Shown: positions 8,905 through 17,327 of the stretch, in pieces
Numbering within the stretch: position 1 is the stretch's first letter
How the letters are laid out: the number at the start of each line of letters is the position of its first letter
Assembly (NCBI RefSeq): GCF_003710985.1
Contig: NZ_RHHT01000031.1
Coordinates: 62,001-126,000 of the forward strand
Source: Brevibacillus panacihumi
GTDB taxonomy: Bacteria; Bacillota; Bacilli; Brevibacillales; Brevibacillaceae
Length of the DNA: 64,000 nt
Reading direction: 5' to 3'
Notes under the pieces: model-generated
Database searches by the model: none
What the model was told of the DNA's origin: nothing
What the model saw: the letters and a program-made list of their open reading frames with translations, nothing else
Position numbers and translations under genes: made by a program

Positions 8905-8975
8905 GTGCTTTTACTCTACTTACTTTTGACCTGAATCGAATTTTGAACTTTGGTTCATTAATATCCTCATGTATC

Positions 8976-9003
8976 ATTGTAGCACGTTTCGGAAAACACG
9001 CAA
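8976..9003 (-). promoter_or_regulatory. korAB distal promoter candidate
   Basis: TTGCGT, 16 bp, TACAAT with a TGC extended -10 on the minus strand, 100 bp upstream of the proximal promoter. Spacing is one short of optimal. Confidence 0.5.
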
Positions 9004-9271
9004 CTCATTTCCTCGTACATTTTGCATTCCATTCTTTTCTTCAGCAAGTCGCTATGATTTCTTGCTGCATGATAGAGGAAAAACCACGCTCTTCTATCAT
9101 CAGAATGGCCTCTTTGCATGGCTTTCATACCCTACTTGCACAGCGTCTGAGGGCTTCCGCTCATCATTGCTCTCCCCCCTTTAGCATATGTAAAGGGGCT
9201 TTGTTGCGGTATGATCAGCTTGCCCATGACAAGAACGTCTGTCTTTTTTCAGAAGGATTTCTGGACAAATG

Positions 9272-9302
9272 AAAAAACCTGTTCATTCTACGAACAAACA
9301 GG
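9272..9302 (-). terminator. Rho-independent terminator after spoVS
   Basis: On the minus strand CCTGTTTGTTC / GAATGAACAGG pairs with two wobbles around a 3-nt loop and is followed by six T residues, 24 bp after the spoVS stop. Confidence 0.85.
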
Positions 9303-9326
9303 CAGGCCAATCGGCTTGTTGTATGA

Positions 9327-9587
9327 TTATCTGGGTTCAACGATTAGTTTGATTGCAGTGCGTTCCTCTCCATCAATCACGATGTCGGTAAAGGCTGGAA
9401 TACAAATGAGGTCAACTCCACTCGGCGCTACGAACCCTCGTGCGATTGCTACGGCTTTCACAGCTTGGTTTAGCGCCCCAGCACCAATGGCCTGGATCTC
9501 AGCCGCCCCGCGTTCGCGAAGCACTCCAGCAAGGGCACCAGCAACGGAATTGGGGTTAGACTTTGCTGAAACTTTTAATACTTCCAT
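9327..9587 (-). CDS. spoVS: Stage V sporulation protein SpoVS
   Basis: The 86-residue product is the invariant length of SpoVS, a small Alba-like nucleic-acid-binding protein needed for spore coat assembly and normal septation control. It begins MEVLKVSAKSNPNSVAGALAG and contains the AVKAVAIARGFVAPSG core, nearly identical across spore formers. The ATG is chosen from homologue length and GGGAGG 9 bp upstream; the frame stays open further upstream but without a ribosome site. It lies downstream of ymdB as in B. subtilis and has its own sigma-H-like promoter and terminator. Confidence 0.97.
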   Translation of the reverse strand: MEVLKVSAKSNPNSVAGALAGVLRERGAAEIQAIGAGALNQAVKAVAIARGFVAPSGVDLICIPAFTDIVIDGEERTAIKLIVEPR

Positions 9588-9635
9588 CCTTTTGAACCTC
9601 CCGTCTGATCGGAATCCTGTCATCATTAGAATGAT

Positions 9636-9662
9636 ATTCGCATAACCCCTAAAAATTCCTGC
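9636..9662 (-). promoter_or_regulatory. Sigma-H-like promoter of spoVS
   Basis: On the minus strand GCAGGAATT, 11 bp, TGCGAAT closely resembles the SigH consensus (RNAGGAWWW, 11-12 bp, RNNGAAT), about 50 bp before the spoVS start. B. subtilis spoVS is known to be SigH-driven. Confidence 0.6.
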
Positions 9663-9704
9663 TATTCCCAAAGAAAGATTCAAAAAATTCAATTCTCTTC
9701 TTTA

Positions 9705-10499
9705 TTATTCCATAAATAGATGGTCAGAGTCAATTCGGATCCGTTCCAGTTTTTTCGCGTGTCCTGTCGTTTTATCGAGAGTAATGACGACAGCATTGAG
9801 TTGGGCTGGATCTGGCGCTACTTCAAAGCGCTCGGGAAGCTGCGTCAAAAACTTGCGGATCACCGCTTCTCGCTCCATCCCCAAAATTCCATTGCTCGGT
9901 CCGCACATTCCTACATCACATAAAAATCCGGTTCCTTGCGGCAACACGCGCTCGTCGGCTGTCTGCACATGCGTATGCGTACCGACCACTGCGCTGACCC
10001 TCCCATCCAGATACCAGGCCATGGCTTGCTTTTCCGATGTCGCTTCCGCATGAAAATCGACGAAGATCAGCTTGGTCCGCTTGCGGGCTTGTTCAACCAG
10101 TTTGTCTGCCATTTGAAACGGACAGTCCAAAGGCGGCAAAAACGTGCGTCCTTGCAAATTAATAACGGCAAGCTCGCCTTCCGATTGCTTGACATATGTA
10201 ATTCCGCTGCCTGGTGCACCCTGCGGAAAATTGGCTGGTCGGATCAAACGCGGCTCGCTGTCGATAAAGTCGTAGATGTCCCTTTGATCCCAAGCGTGGT
10301 TCCCCAGCGTAATCGCATGAACTCCACTATCGAAGAGCTCCTTGGTGATCTTCTCGGTAATGCCCCGTCCATGAGCAGAGTTTTCTCCATTAGCAACTAT
10401 AAAAGTCGGTTGGTATTTTCGCTTTAGCATGGGAAGATAAGTCTTCACGATCTCTCTCCCCGGCGAACCCATGATGTCCCCAATAAATAACAACTTCAT
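9705..10499 (-). CDS. ymdB: YmdB metallophosphodiesterase
   Basis: A 264-residue TIGR00282-family calcineurin-like phosphodiesterase. YmdB hydrolyses 2',3'-cyclic nucleotides (and cAMP in vitro) and is needed for biofilm and motility gene control in B. subtilis. Metal-site residues line up with the known enzyme: Asp8 (GDIMG), Glu39 and Asn40 (NGEN), Asn67 and His68 (GNHAWD), a later FDFHAEATSEK, and GTHTHVQTAD. The rny-ymdB adjacency is conserved; here a terminator separates them, so ymdB may also have its own promoter. Confidence 0.93.
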   Translation of the reverse strand: MKLLFIGDIMGSPGREIVKTYLPMLKRKYQPTFIVANGENSAHGRGITEKITKELFDSGVHAITLGNHAWDQRDIYDFIDSEPRLIRPANFPQGAPGSGITYVKQSEGELAVINLQGRTFLPPLDCPFQMADKLVEQARKRTKLIFVDFHAEATSEKQAMAWYLDGRVSAVVGTHTHVQTADERVLPQGTGFLCDVGMCGPSNGILGMEREAVIRKFLTQLPERFEVAPDPAQLNAVVITLDKTTGHAKKLERIRIDSDHLFME

Positions 10500-10561
10500 T
10501 CGTTCTCACCTCGTTGCTAGTATACACTACTTCTCCTGCGATTAGAAAATCGCACTGCGCC

Positions 10562-10602
10562 AAAAGAAAAAAATAAAGCGGCTTTTTGAGCCACTTTATT
10601 TT
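10562..10602 (-). terminator. Terminator after rny
   Basis: AAATAAAGTGGCT / AGCCGCTTTATTT-type hairpin with one mismatch, followed on the minus strand by a T-rich run. It overlaps the rny stop. Confidence 0.8.
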
Positions 10603-12152
10603 GCATACTCGACCGACCGCGTTTCACGGATCACTGTTACTTTGATGTGTCCCGGGTAGTCAAGTTCATTTTCAATTCGTTTGGTGATGTCGCGTGCGAG
10701 GCGCGTTGCTTCGGCATCGTCAATCTTGTCAGGCTGTACGATGACGCGAATTTCGCGGCCTGCCTGAATCGCATAAGATTTCTCCACGCCCTCGAACGAC
10801 TCGGAGATTTCTTCGAGCTTTTCCAAGCGTCGAATGTATGTCTCCAGGGTCTCCCGGCGGGCACCCGGACGTGCAGCCGACAATGCATCTGCTGCTGCAA
10901 CGAGCATGGCAATGACAGAAGTTGGTTCTGTATCCCCATGGTGGGATGCGATACTGTTTACCACCACGTGGTGCTCGTTGTACTTCTTCGCCAGCTCTAC
11001 GCCGATTTCGACGTGAGAGCCTTCGACTTCATGGTCAATCGCTTTACCAATATCGTGGAGAAGACCAGCCCGTTTGGCCAGTTTGACATCTTCCTTCAAC
11101 TCAGCAGCCATCAGGCCTGCGAGGTGAGCCACTTCCATCGAGTGCTTCAGTACGTTTTGACCATAGCTTGTGCGGTAGCGCAAACGTCCAAGGATCTTGA
11201 TGAGATCAGGATGCAAGCCATGAACTCCAGTTTCAAAGGTCGCTTGTTCCCCGTATTCACGAATCCGTTCGTCCACTTCGCGACGAGCTTTTTCCACCAT
11301 TTCTTCAATGCGGGCCGGGTGAATTCGTCCATCCGCGACCAGCTTGTCCAAAGCCGTCTTGGCAATTTCTCTGCGAATCGGATCAAATCCGGAAAGAATA
11401 ACAGCTTCTGGCGTATCGTCAATGATCAGGTCAATTCCTGTCAAAGTTTCCAGCGCGCGGATATTTCTACCCTCGCGTCCAATGATCCGTCCCTTCATCT
11501 CATCGTTAGGCAGCGTAACAACAGATACCGTTGTCTCTGCTACGTGGTCCGCTGCACAACGCTGAATGGAGGTAGTGATGATTTCACGGGCGCGTTTGTC
11601 TGCCTCTTCTTTTGCTTGCGTCTCGATCTCTTTGATCATGACGGCCATCTCATGGCGAACGGTGTTTTCCACTTCGGTCAGGATAATGTTCTTCGCCTCA
11701 TCCTGCGTCAGCCCGGAAATTCGCTCCAGCTCGGATACTTGATCTTTATATAATTGCTCTACCTTGCTTTGCAACTCCGCAATGGCACGGTCACGCTCGG
11801 ACAATTCTTCTTCCTTGCGCTCCAGTTGTTCCATCTTGCGGTCCAACGCCTCTTCCTTCTGCAGGATGCGGCGTTCTTGACGCTGGATTTCATTGCGGCG
11901 TTCGCGCAATTCGTTTTCAGCTTCGGAACGAAGTTTAAACACCTCATCCTTGGCTTCCAGCACCTTTTCCTTTTTCACGGCTTCTGCATCCCGCTTCGCC
12001 TCTTCGACGATTTGACGGGCTGCTTCTTCAGCACTGCCGATCTTCGCTTCCGCAATCGACTTGCGGACGAAGTAGCCGACAGCCAAGCCGATCAGCAAGG
12101 TAAGTAGCGCAATGACTACGGTTATGGTTGTTGGTTCCATAGGCTCTTTCAT
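10596..12152 (-). CDS. rny: Ribonuclease Y
   Basis: A 518-residue membrane-anchored endoribonuclease that starts mRNA decay in Firmicutes. Order of parts: N-terminal transmembrane helix (about 8-28), a long Glu/Lys/Arg-rich coiled coil to ~180, a KH domain with [15 protein letters not shown], and an HD domain with [21 protein letters not shown]. Length is typical (520). AAGGAGGTGA precedes the ATG closely; a second ATG four codons in is possible. A promoter lies ~220 bp upstream with an intrinsic terminator between it and the gene, so the leader may be regulated. Confidence 0.97.
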   Translation of the reverse strand: MKEPMEPTTITVVIALLTLLIGLAVGYFVRKSIAEAKIGSAEEAARQIVEEAKRDAEAVKKEKVLEAKDEVFKLRSEAENELRERRNEIQRQERRILQKEEALDRKMEQLERKEEELSERDRAIAELQSKVEQLYKDQVSELERISGLTQDEAKNIILTEVENTVRHEMAVMIKEIETQAKEEADKRAREIITTSIQRCAADHVAETTVSVVTLPNDEMKGRIIGREGRNIRALETLTGIDLIIDDTPEAVILSGFDPIRREIAKTALDKLVADGRIHPARIEEMVEKARREVDERIREYGEQATFETGVHGLHPDLIKILGRLRYRTSYGQNVLKHSMEVAHLAGLMAAELKEDVKLAKRAGLLHDIGKAIDHEVEGSHVEIGVELAKKYNEHHVVVNSIASHHGDTEPTSVIAMLVAAADALSAARPGARRETLETYIRRLEKLEEISESFEGVEKSYAIQAGREIRVIVQPDKIDDAEATRLARDITKRIENELDYPGHIKVTVIRETRSVEYAK

Positions 12153-12248
12153 TTCACCTCCTTATTGTAAGACATCTCCCCGCTTTCCAAGCATTCGTTT
12201 TTCATGGAGTGCCGCTTGTCGATTCCGCTCGGCTTCGAACATTCGACT

Positions 12249-12276
12249 AAAAAACAAGACCGATGTGACTCGGTCC
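12249..12276 (-). terminator. Intrinsic terminator in the recX-rny gap
   Basis: GACCGA GTCACA TCGGTC then a run ending in six T residues on the minus strand. It is upstream of rny and downstream of a promoter. Confidence 0.8.
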
Positions 12277-12371
12277 GCTGAAGCCGCACAATCATTGCAC
12301 GGGTTTTCAGTTGTTCCACAGGCAACGAGTGAGCAAATCAGCGTAAATGGTATGATACATCTAGTAAATAC
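12249..12371 (-). ncRNA. Candidate sRNA or attenuated leader upstream of rny
   Basis: On the minus strand a good promoter (12378-12407) is followed within ~125 nt by a 12-bp hairpin (12278-12310, CTGAA/TTCAG outer and CCGTGCA/TGTGCGG inner pairs) and an intrinsic terminator (GACCGA/TCGGTC, loop GTCACA, then TTGTTTTTT at 12249-12276). No open frame fills it. It could be a free small RNA, or a leader whose read-through feeds rny. I do not recognise it as a known riboswitch class. Confidence 0.45.
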
Positions 12372-12377
12372 ACACCT

Positions 12378-12407
12378 ATTTTATTCTTTGTGAACAAGAA
12401 TTGTCAA
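12378..12407 (-). promoter_or_regulatory. Sigma-A promoter between recX and rny
   Basis: TTGACA (consensus -35), 18 bp, TAAAAT on the minus strand, starting 17 bp after the recX stop. Confidence 0.75.
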
Positions 12408-12423
12408 GAACATGCAAATGCAG

Positions 12424-13071
12424 TCACTCCGCATGATCCTTACGCTGACGGATTTCGCCTCTGATCTGCTGGACAATCGAATGAGAAAAGCCTTTGCGCA
12501 CCAGCATGGACAGGAGCTTTCGCTCTTCGTCAGGATTCGGCTTTCCTGTCAGACGACGCAGCTTTTTTTCGACCAGCGCGCGCGCTGCCGTCAATTCGTC
12601 TTCTCTCGTGACTGCACTTACAGCCTCTTCGATGAACGTCTTTTCCACACCGCGCTGCTGCAATTCCATCCGAAGCATATACGAACTTCTCGGCTTGACG
12701 CGCAGCCGCTCGTCAACCCACTGGCGGGCAAACGCCTGATCGTCCAGGTAGCGCTGTTCCTTGCACCGTTGGCATACTTCTTCGGCAATCGGGGCTGAAA
12801 ACCCCTTTTCAAGGAGGTAGGCTTGAAGCTGGCTGCTTGTACGCGGCCGAATCCCCAGATAACGCAGTGCAGCGAGATACGCCTTGTGCTTCTCCTCCGC
12901 GAGTACAATCTCGCGGAAAAACGCCTCGTCGACTTGCGTTCCTTTAAACAGATTGTATTTGACCAGAATATCCTCGTGCACGGAAAAGGCAAACGAATCA
13001 TCGACATAGATATGATAGCGCTGCTTCTGTTTCTGATCCTGATGGACACCGGTAATGGTCCCGTTATTCAT
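12424..13071 (-). CDS. recX: Recombination regulator RecX
   Basis: A 215-residue RecX, made of tandem three-helix repeats, which binds RecA filaments and limits or tunes their growth. Typical patches are HIYVDDSFAFSVHEDILVKYNL, ALRYLGIRPRTSSQL, and CKEQRYLDDQAFARQWV. It lies ~70 bp downstream of recA behind a terminator-like hairpin; in B. subtilis recX is elsewhere, while linked recA-recX is common in other bacteria. Linkage fits a shared damage response, with recX expressed by read-through. Confidence 0.92.
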   Translation of the reverse strand: MNNGTITGVHQDQKQKQRYHIYVDDSFAFSVHEDILVKYNLFKGTQVDEAFFREIVLAEEKHKAYLAALRYLGIRPRTSSQLQAYLLEKGFSAPIAEEVCQRCKEQRYLDDQAFARQWVDERLRVKPRSSYMLRMELQQRGVEKTFIEEAVSAVTREDELTAARALVEKKLRRLTGKPNPDEERKLLSMLVRKGFSHSIVQQIRGEIRQRKDHAE

Positions 13072-13095
13072 CCTTTTCCTCCCCTACTGATGTAA

Positions 13096-13128
13096 GCAAA
13101 ACAGCCTGTCTTACCCCGACAGGCTGCT
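13096..13128 (-). terminator. Hairpin between recA and recX
   Basis: AGCCTGTC / GACAGGCT stem with a 7-nt loop followed on the minus strand by GTTTTGC. The T-tract is short, so partial read-through into recX is likely. Confidence 0.65.
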
Positions 13129-13144
13129 TGTTCCTCTATCATCA

Positions 13145-14203
13145 TTAGTCAAGATCGAAAGTTGGTTCCTCATCCTGCTCTGGATCAATAACCGGCTCCG
13201 AGGCTGGAATCGAGTTGGGATTGAGGCTGTAGTACTCGCGCACTTTGGCTTCAATCTGGGATGCGATATGCGGGTTCTCTTTCAAGAAGATCTTGGAGTT
13301 CTCGCGGCCTTGCCCCAAGCGCTCTTCGTTAAACGAATACCAGGCGCCGCTCTTCTGCACCACATCAATCTCCGCACCGATATCGAGAATGCTTCCTTCC
13401 CGGGAGATCCCCTCGCCATACATGATGTCCACTTCCGCTACTTTAAACGGCGGAGCTACTTTATTTTTGACAACCTTGATTTTGGTCTTGCTACCCAGGA
13501 TGTCGTTGCCCACCTTGATGGATTCCGCTTTCCGGACATCAAGACGAACACTGGCATAGAATTTCAGGGCGCGTCCGCCTGGTGTCGTCTCCGGATTACC
13601 GAACATGACGCCAACTTTTTCACGCAATTGGTTAATGAAGATGGCGATGGTTTTGGACTTGTTGATCGCACCGGAGAGCTTGCGCAACGCCTGCGACATC
13701 AAGCGAGCCTGCAGACCCACGTGGGAATCTCCCATTTCACCCTCGATCTCTGCTTTCGGTACCAAGGCAGCGACCGAGTCAACGACGATGATATCAACCG
13801 CACCGGAGCGCACCAGCGCTTCCGCGATCTCCAGCGCTTGTTCTCCTGTGTCAGGCTGGGAAAGCAGCAATTCGTCAATGTTTACTCCGAGTTTGGCCGC
13901 ATAGACCGGATCCAAGGCGTGCTCGGCATCAATAAAGGCTGCTTGTCCGCCCTGTCTTTGCACTTCTGCAATCGCATGCAAGGCGACGGTAGTCTTACCG
14001 GAGGATTCCGGGCCGTATACTTCAACGATACGGCCGCGTGGGAAACCGCCCACGCCGAGAGCGATGTCTAGAGCAAGTGCCCCACTGGATACAGTAGATA
14101 CCTGTACATTGGCTACTTCCCCGAGTTTCATAATGGAACCTTTTCCGAACTGCTTTTCTATCTGACGCAAGGCACTCTCCAAAGCTGCGCGACGATCTGA
14201 CAA
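13145..14203 (-). CDS. recA: Recombinase RecA
   Basis: A 352-residue RecA. The Walker A motif GPESSGKT is at 64-71, followed by the MAW/loop regions ([53 protein letters not shown]) and an acidic C-terminus ending [12 protein letters not shown] start ([21 protein letters not shown]) is chosen because it matches homologue N-termini and AAAGGG lies ~10 bp upstream; the GTG three codons earlier is too close to that site. A sigma-A promoter and a LexA box lie upstream, so SOS control is expected. Confidence 0.97.
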   Translation of the reverse strand: MSDRRAALESALRQIEKQFGKGSIMKLGEVANVQVSTVSSGALALDIALGVGGFPRGRIVEVYGPESSGKTTVALHAIAEVQRQGGQAAFIDAEHALDPVYAAKLGVNIDELLLSQPDTGEQALEIAEALVRSGAVDIIVVDSVAALVPKAEIEGEMGDSHVGLQARLMSQALRKLSGAINKSKTIAIFINQLREKVGVMFGNPETTPGGRALKFYASVRLDVRKAESIKVGNDILGSKTKIKVVKNKVAPPFKVAEVDIMYGEGISREGSILDIGAEIDVVQKSGAWYSFNEERLGQGRENSKIFLKENPHIASQIEAKVREYYSLNPNSIPASEPVIDPEQDEEPTFDLD

Positions 14204-14249
14204 ATGATACACACCCTTTCAACTTTTCGCTTCAATTGTTCTTGTCTTC

Positions 14250-14279
14250 ATCATACATCGAGACAGAAGGGTTTGCCAA
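14250..14279 (-). promoter_or_regulatory. recA promoter
   Basis: TTGGCA, 18 bp, TATGAT on the minus strand, about 45 bp before the recA TTG start and 10 bp downstream of the LexA box. Confidence 0.65.
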
Positions 14280-14289
14280 GTATTTTTTG

Positions 14290-14303
14290 CGAACAAATAT
14301 TCG
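14290..14303 (-). promoter_or_regulatory. LexA (DinR) box of recA
   Basis: CGAACAAATATTCG matches the Gram-positive LexA consensus CGAACNNNNGTTCG at all but one position and sits just upstream of the recA -35. Confidence 0.75.
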
Positions 14304-14306
14304 CAT

Positions 14307-14352
14307 ATAAAAACAACCATCCTCGCAATACGGTTCTTGGAGGATGGCTGTC
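14307..14352 (-). terminator. Terminator after DEAD-box helicase gene
   Basis: ACAGCCATCCTC / GAGGATGGTTGT stem with a wobble and a ~14-nt loop, followed by TTTTAT on the minus strand. Its tail abuts the LexA box of recA. Confidence 0.8.
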
Positions 14353-14367
14353 TGCAAACAGGGGTTA

Positions 14368-15957
14368 TTAGGAGCGTTTGGCTCCGCGCGGTTTAGCAGG
14401 CTCCAGATTAATGCGCTTGCCGTTGATCCGCGTCTGGCGCAGCGACTCGTAGACGAAGGCGGCGACATCCTCGGGAACCTCGACGAACGTAAAATTCTCG
14501 AAAATGTCAATTCGACCTACTGCTTTGCCAGGAATGCCGACGGATTCGGAAATCTCGCGCACGAGATCCTGCGGCTTCAGGTTGGCATTGCGGCCTACGT
14601 TCAGGAAGAAGCGAACCATGCCCTTGGCGGCACCAGTCTCCCCGAAATTGTACGCTTCCGGCTCTTTCGTCTCGCCTACTTCGCTATGGAAGGAGAGATG
14701 AAGCGCCGCTGCAGCGATTTTTTCCGCAGGGTACTGGTCCAAAAGGGAGTTGGTCACTTTTTGATACATCTCAGCGATCGCATCGCCTTCCAGCAGGCTG
14801 ATCAACTGTTCGCGCAATTGCTCCTGCTTGCGTTCCGCCACTTCCTCAAGGGACGGCACGTTGCGGGACAGTACCTGCGCCTTGGTCTGCTTCTGGATGA
14901 ACATCATCTGTCTGACTTCGCGAGGGGTTACCAGTGTCATGGCGATACCTTTGCGGCCAGCTCGTCCTGTACGTCCGATGCGGTGGACATAGCTCTCCGA
15001 GTCTTGCGGAATATCGTAGTTGATGACGTGGGAGACGTTGCCCACGTCGATGCCCCGGGCCGCCACGTCTGTCGCGATGAGGAATTCGATCGAGCTTTCA
15101 CGGAAGGCATTCATTACTTTGTCGCGTTGAGCCTGCGACAGGTCTCCATGCAAGCCATCAGCCAGATAGCCACGGGATTGCAGCATCTCTGTCAGTTCAT
15201 CTACACCGCGCTTGGTGCGGCAGAAGATAATCCCGAGCTCGACGTCTTCACTGTCGAGAATTCGGCACAAGCTCTCCAGCTTGTTGCGCTCGAATACTTT
15301 GTAATACACCTGTTCGATCAGGGGAGCCGTTACTTCTTCACGGCTGACAGCGATTGTCTCAGGCGATTTCATGTAGCGTGTAGCCAGCCGCTTGATCTCT
15401 GGCGGCATAGTTGCGGAGAAGAGCAGGGTTTGACGCTCCTCCGGCATGTGATTGATGATTGTCTCGATATCATCGACGAAGCCCATGTCAAGCATTTCAT
15501 CCGCCTCATCCAGGATGAGTGTATGTACGCCTTCCAATTTCAACGTTTTGCGGCGAAGATGGTCGAGCACACGTCCAGGCGTACCGACTACGATCTGAAC
15601 ACCCTGGCGCAGGGCGCGGATTTGATGGCCAATCGATTGTCCGCCATAGATCGGCAATGTGCGCACTTTATTGTACTTCCCGATGCGCAAGAGTTCGCCC
15701 GCAACCTGAATCGCCAACTCACGAGTCGGTGTGAGGATGATCGCCTGCACACGGTTTGCCGGAGTGACTTTCTCCAAAAGCGGAATACCGAAGGCCGCTG
15801 TCTTCCCAGTACCCGTCTGGGCTTGACCGATCAGATCGCCGCCCTCCAGCACTTTTGGGATACAAGCCGCCTGGATTGGCGATGGTTCCTCGAAGCCCAT
15901 GTCGTGAATGGCTTGAAGAATGGATTTATGTAAAGGAAAATCAGAAAACATCGTCAT
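14368..15957 (-). CDS. DEAD-box RNA helicase with C-terminal RNA-binding domain
   Basis: A 529-residue ATP-dependent RNA helicase. Motif I AQTGTGKT is at 46-53, DEAD at 150-153, SAT in LLFSATMP near 183, and HRIGRTGRAGR near 320. A dimerisation-type helical region follows, then a DbpA/RRM-like domain in the last ~80 residues (FLNVGRNANLKPQDLVREI... FTFVEVPED). This layout fits DeaD/CsdA-type helicases acting in ribosome assembly and cold adaptation; CshA and DbpA/YxiN are the closest alternatives. The start with ATGACGATG has AAAGGTG 8 bp upstream. It begins 7 bp after cinA, so the two are likely one transcript. This gene is not between cinA and recA in B. subtilis. Confidence 0.85.
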   Translation of the reverse strand: MTMFSDFPLHKSILQAIHDMGFEEPSPIQAACIPKVLEGGDLIGQAQTGTGKTAAFGIPLLEKVTPANRVQAIILTPTRELAIQVAGELLRIGKYNKVRTLPIYGGQSIGHQIRALRQGVQIVVGTPGRVLDHLRRKTLKLEGVHTLILDEADEMLDMGFVDDIETIINHMPEERQTLLFSATMPPEIKRLATRYMKSPETIAVSREEVTAPLIEQVYYKVFERNKLESLCRILDSEDVELGIIFCRTKRGVDELTEMLQSRGYLADGLHGDLSQAQRDKVMNAFRESSIEFLIATDVAARGIDVGNVSHVINYDIPQDSESYVHRIGRTGRAGRKGIAMTLVTPREVRQMMFIQKQTKAQVLSRNVPSLEEVAERKQEQLREQLISLLEGDAIAEMYQKVTNSLLDQYPAEKIAAAALHLSFHSEVGETKEPEAYNFGETGAAKGMVRFFLNVGRNANLKPQDLVREISESVGIPGKAVGRIDIFENFTFVEVPEDVAAFVYESLRQTRINGKRINLEPAKPRGAKRS

Positions 15958-15964
15958 GAATACG

Positions 15965-17215
15965 TCACCTTTCTTTTTGCATTTGCAGCGCATAGAACAG
16001 CGCATATTTTGCGGCACGCTTTACAATGGCATGTCTTTTTCCAGCCAGCCGCAGCTCCTTCACCACTGTAGGCAGCCCTTCAGCCGCAATCCCGATATAG
16101 ACCAATCCGACCGGTTTGCCTTCTGACGGATCGGGGCCGGCAACTCCGGTTACCGACAGGCCGTAAGTAGTACCAAACTTCTCTCTTACATTTTCCGCCA
16201 AAATCAGCGCTGTCTTCTCACTGACAGCACCATCTGTCTGCAGTACTTCTTCTGGTACATCCAAAAAGCGATGTTTCACCTCGTTGGTGTAGCAGACGAT
16301 ACCACCATTGTACACGGCAGAACTGCCGGGCACCATGGTGATCAACGAGGCCAGCGAACCACCCGTGCAGCTTTCGGCGCAAGCGACAGTCTCTTGCCTG
16401 CGCTTCAATTCCTCCACCCATACCTCGTGAAGGGATGATTCTCCGGTCGCATAGATATATTGCCCCAATCTGCCGCGTATCTCCTGCTCTACTGGCAAAA
16501 TCAGCTCTTCTGCCTCGTCGACTGTCGCAGCCCGAGCAGTAATTCGCAGTGTCACTTCAAACTCTTTGGCATAAGGTGCGATCGTCGGGTTTTCCTGTTT
16601 CTCGATCAGATCGATGAGCTGGGCTTCAAGCGCGGATTCCCCGATTCCGTAAAAACGCAGCACACGCGAATGAAACACCTGCTTGTCAGGCAGCAGTTGG
16701 GTCAGGTACGGCATCACATACCTCTCCACCATTGGGTACAGCTCGCTGGGCGGACCTGGCAACAGTACATACGTGCTGCCAGCGTGAGAAATTCCCATAC
16801 CAGGAGCCATTCCAAAATCATTCGCAAACACATGGCTGCCCTCGATAACCAGTGCCTGCTTCCGGTTGTTTTCCGTCATTACCATGTTGCGCTGTGTAAA
16901 AAAGGCTTCGATGTTTGCCATCGCAGGCTGATTCGTTTCCAGGCCCACACCGATGTGAGTGGCGACTGTTTCCTTTGTCAGGTCGTCCTGAGTCGGACCA
17001 AGGCCGCCTGTAAAGATAATCAGGTCGGATCGGCTGGCCGCTTGCCGGATCGTCTGAAGCAATCGCTCCGTGTTATCCCCTACAACCGTATGAAAATAAA
17101 CCCCGATGCCGATTTCCGCCAGCTTTTGAGAAAGGTACTGTGCATTTGTATTGGCAATTTGCCCTAGCAAGAGTTCAGTTCCAACCGCAATGATCTCTGC
17201 TCTCATGTCCCTCAT
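15965..17215 (-). CDS. cinA: CinA, competence/damage-inducible protein, NMN deamidase
   Basis: A 416-residue two-domain protein. Residues 1-~170 are a molybdopterin-binding-like (MoCF/COG1058) domain (AEIIAVGTELLLGQIANTN; FTGGLGPTQDDLTKE), and ~255-416 are the CinA amidase domain (CAESCTGGSLASLIT; GLSVTGVAGPDPSEGKPVG). In many bacteria the latter deamidates nicotinamide mononucleotide for NAD salvage. Linkage to recA is conserved in Firmicutes, where cinA is competence-inducible. An ATG three codons in is an alternative start. Confidence 0.92.
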   Translation of the reverse strand: MRDMRAEIIAVGTELLLGQIANTNAQYLSQKLAEIGIGVYFHTVVGDNTERLLQTIRQAASRSDLIIFTGGLGPTQDDLTKETVATHIGVGLETNQPAMANIEAFFTQRNMVMTENNRKQALVIEGSHVFANDFGMAPGMGISHAGSTYVLLPGPPSELYPMVERYVMPYLTQLLPDKQVFHSRVLRFYGIGESALEAQLIDLIEKQENPTIAPYAKEFEVTLRITARAATVDEAEELILPVEQEIRGRLGQYIYATGESSLHEVWVEELKRRQETVACAESCTGGSLASLITMVPGSSAVYNGGIVCYTNEVKHRFLDVPEEVLQTDGAVSEKTALILAENVREKFGTTYGLSVTGVAGPDPSEGKPVGLVYIGIAAEGLPTVVKELRLAGKRHAIVKRAAKYALFYALQMQKER

Positions 17216-17292
17216 CCATTCTCTTTATGAGTAGAAATGCATCTAAAAAGACAGTCTACCACCGACGCTCTTCCGCGAAAAGCCTCTCATTG

Positions 17293-17327
17293 AAAAAAGA
17301 GACCAATACTCGCATTACGAGTATTGG
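17293..17327 (-). terminator. Terminator after pgsA
   Basis: CCAATACTCG / CGAGTATTGG perfect 10-bp stem followed on the minus strand by TCTCTTTTTT. The stop codon of pgsA lies in the loop. Confidence 0.9.

Larger units (their letters stand above)
8781..9271. other. Gap without a convincing gene between korA and the spoVS terminator
   Basis: About 490 bp. It contains two minus-strand promoters for korAB, a 12-codon open frame with its own ribosome site between them, an 8-bp perfect inverted repeat (9176-9198) and an 11-bp imperfect one (9069-9100). Longer open frames here lack ribosome sites and family resemblance. Confidence 0.5.

Noticed and set aside
8967-9128. 53-codon minus-strand frame in the spoVS-korA gap
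   Set aside because: No proper ribosome site and it overlaps a likely promoter; odd composition.
8943-9272. 109-codon plus-strand frame in the same gap
   Set aside because: No ribosome site, runs opposite to all neighbours and across inverted repeats and promoters.
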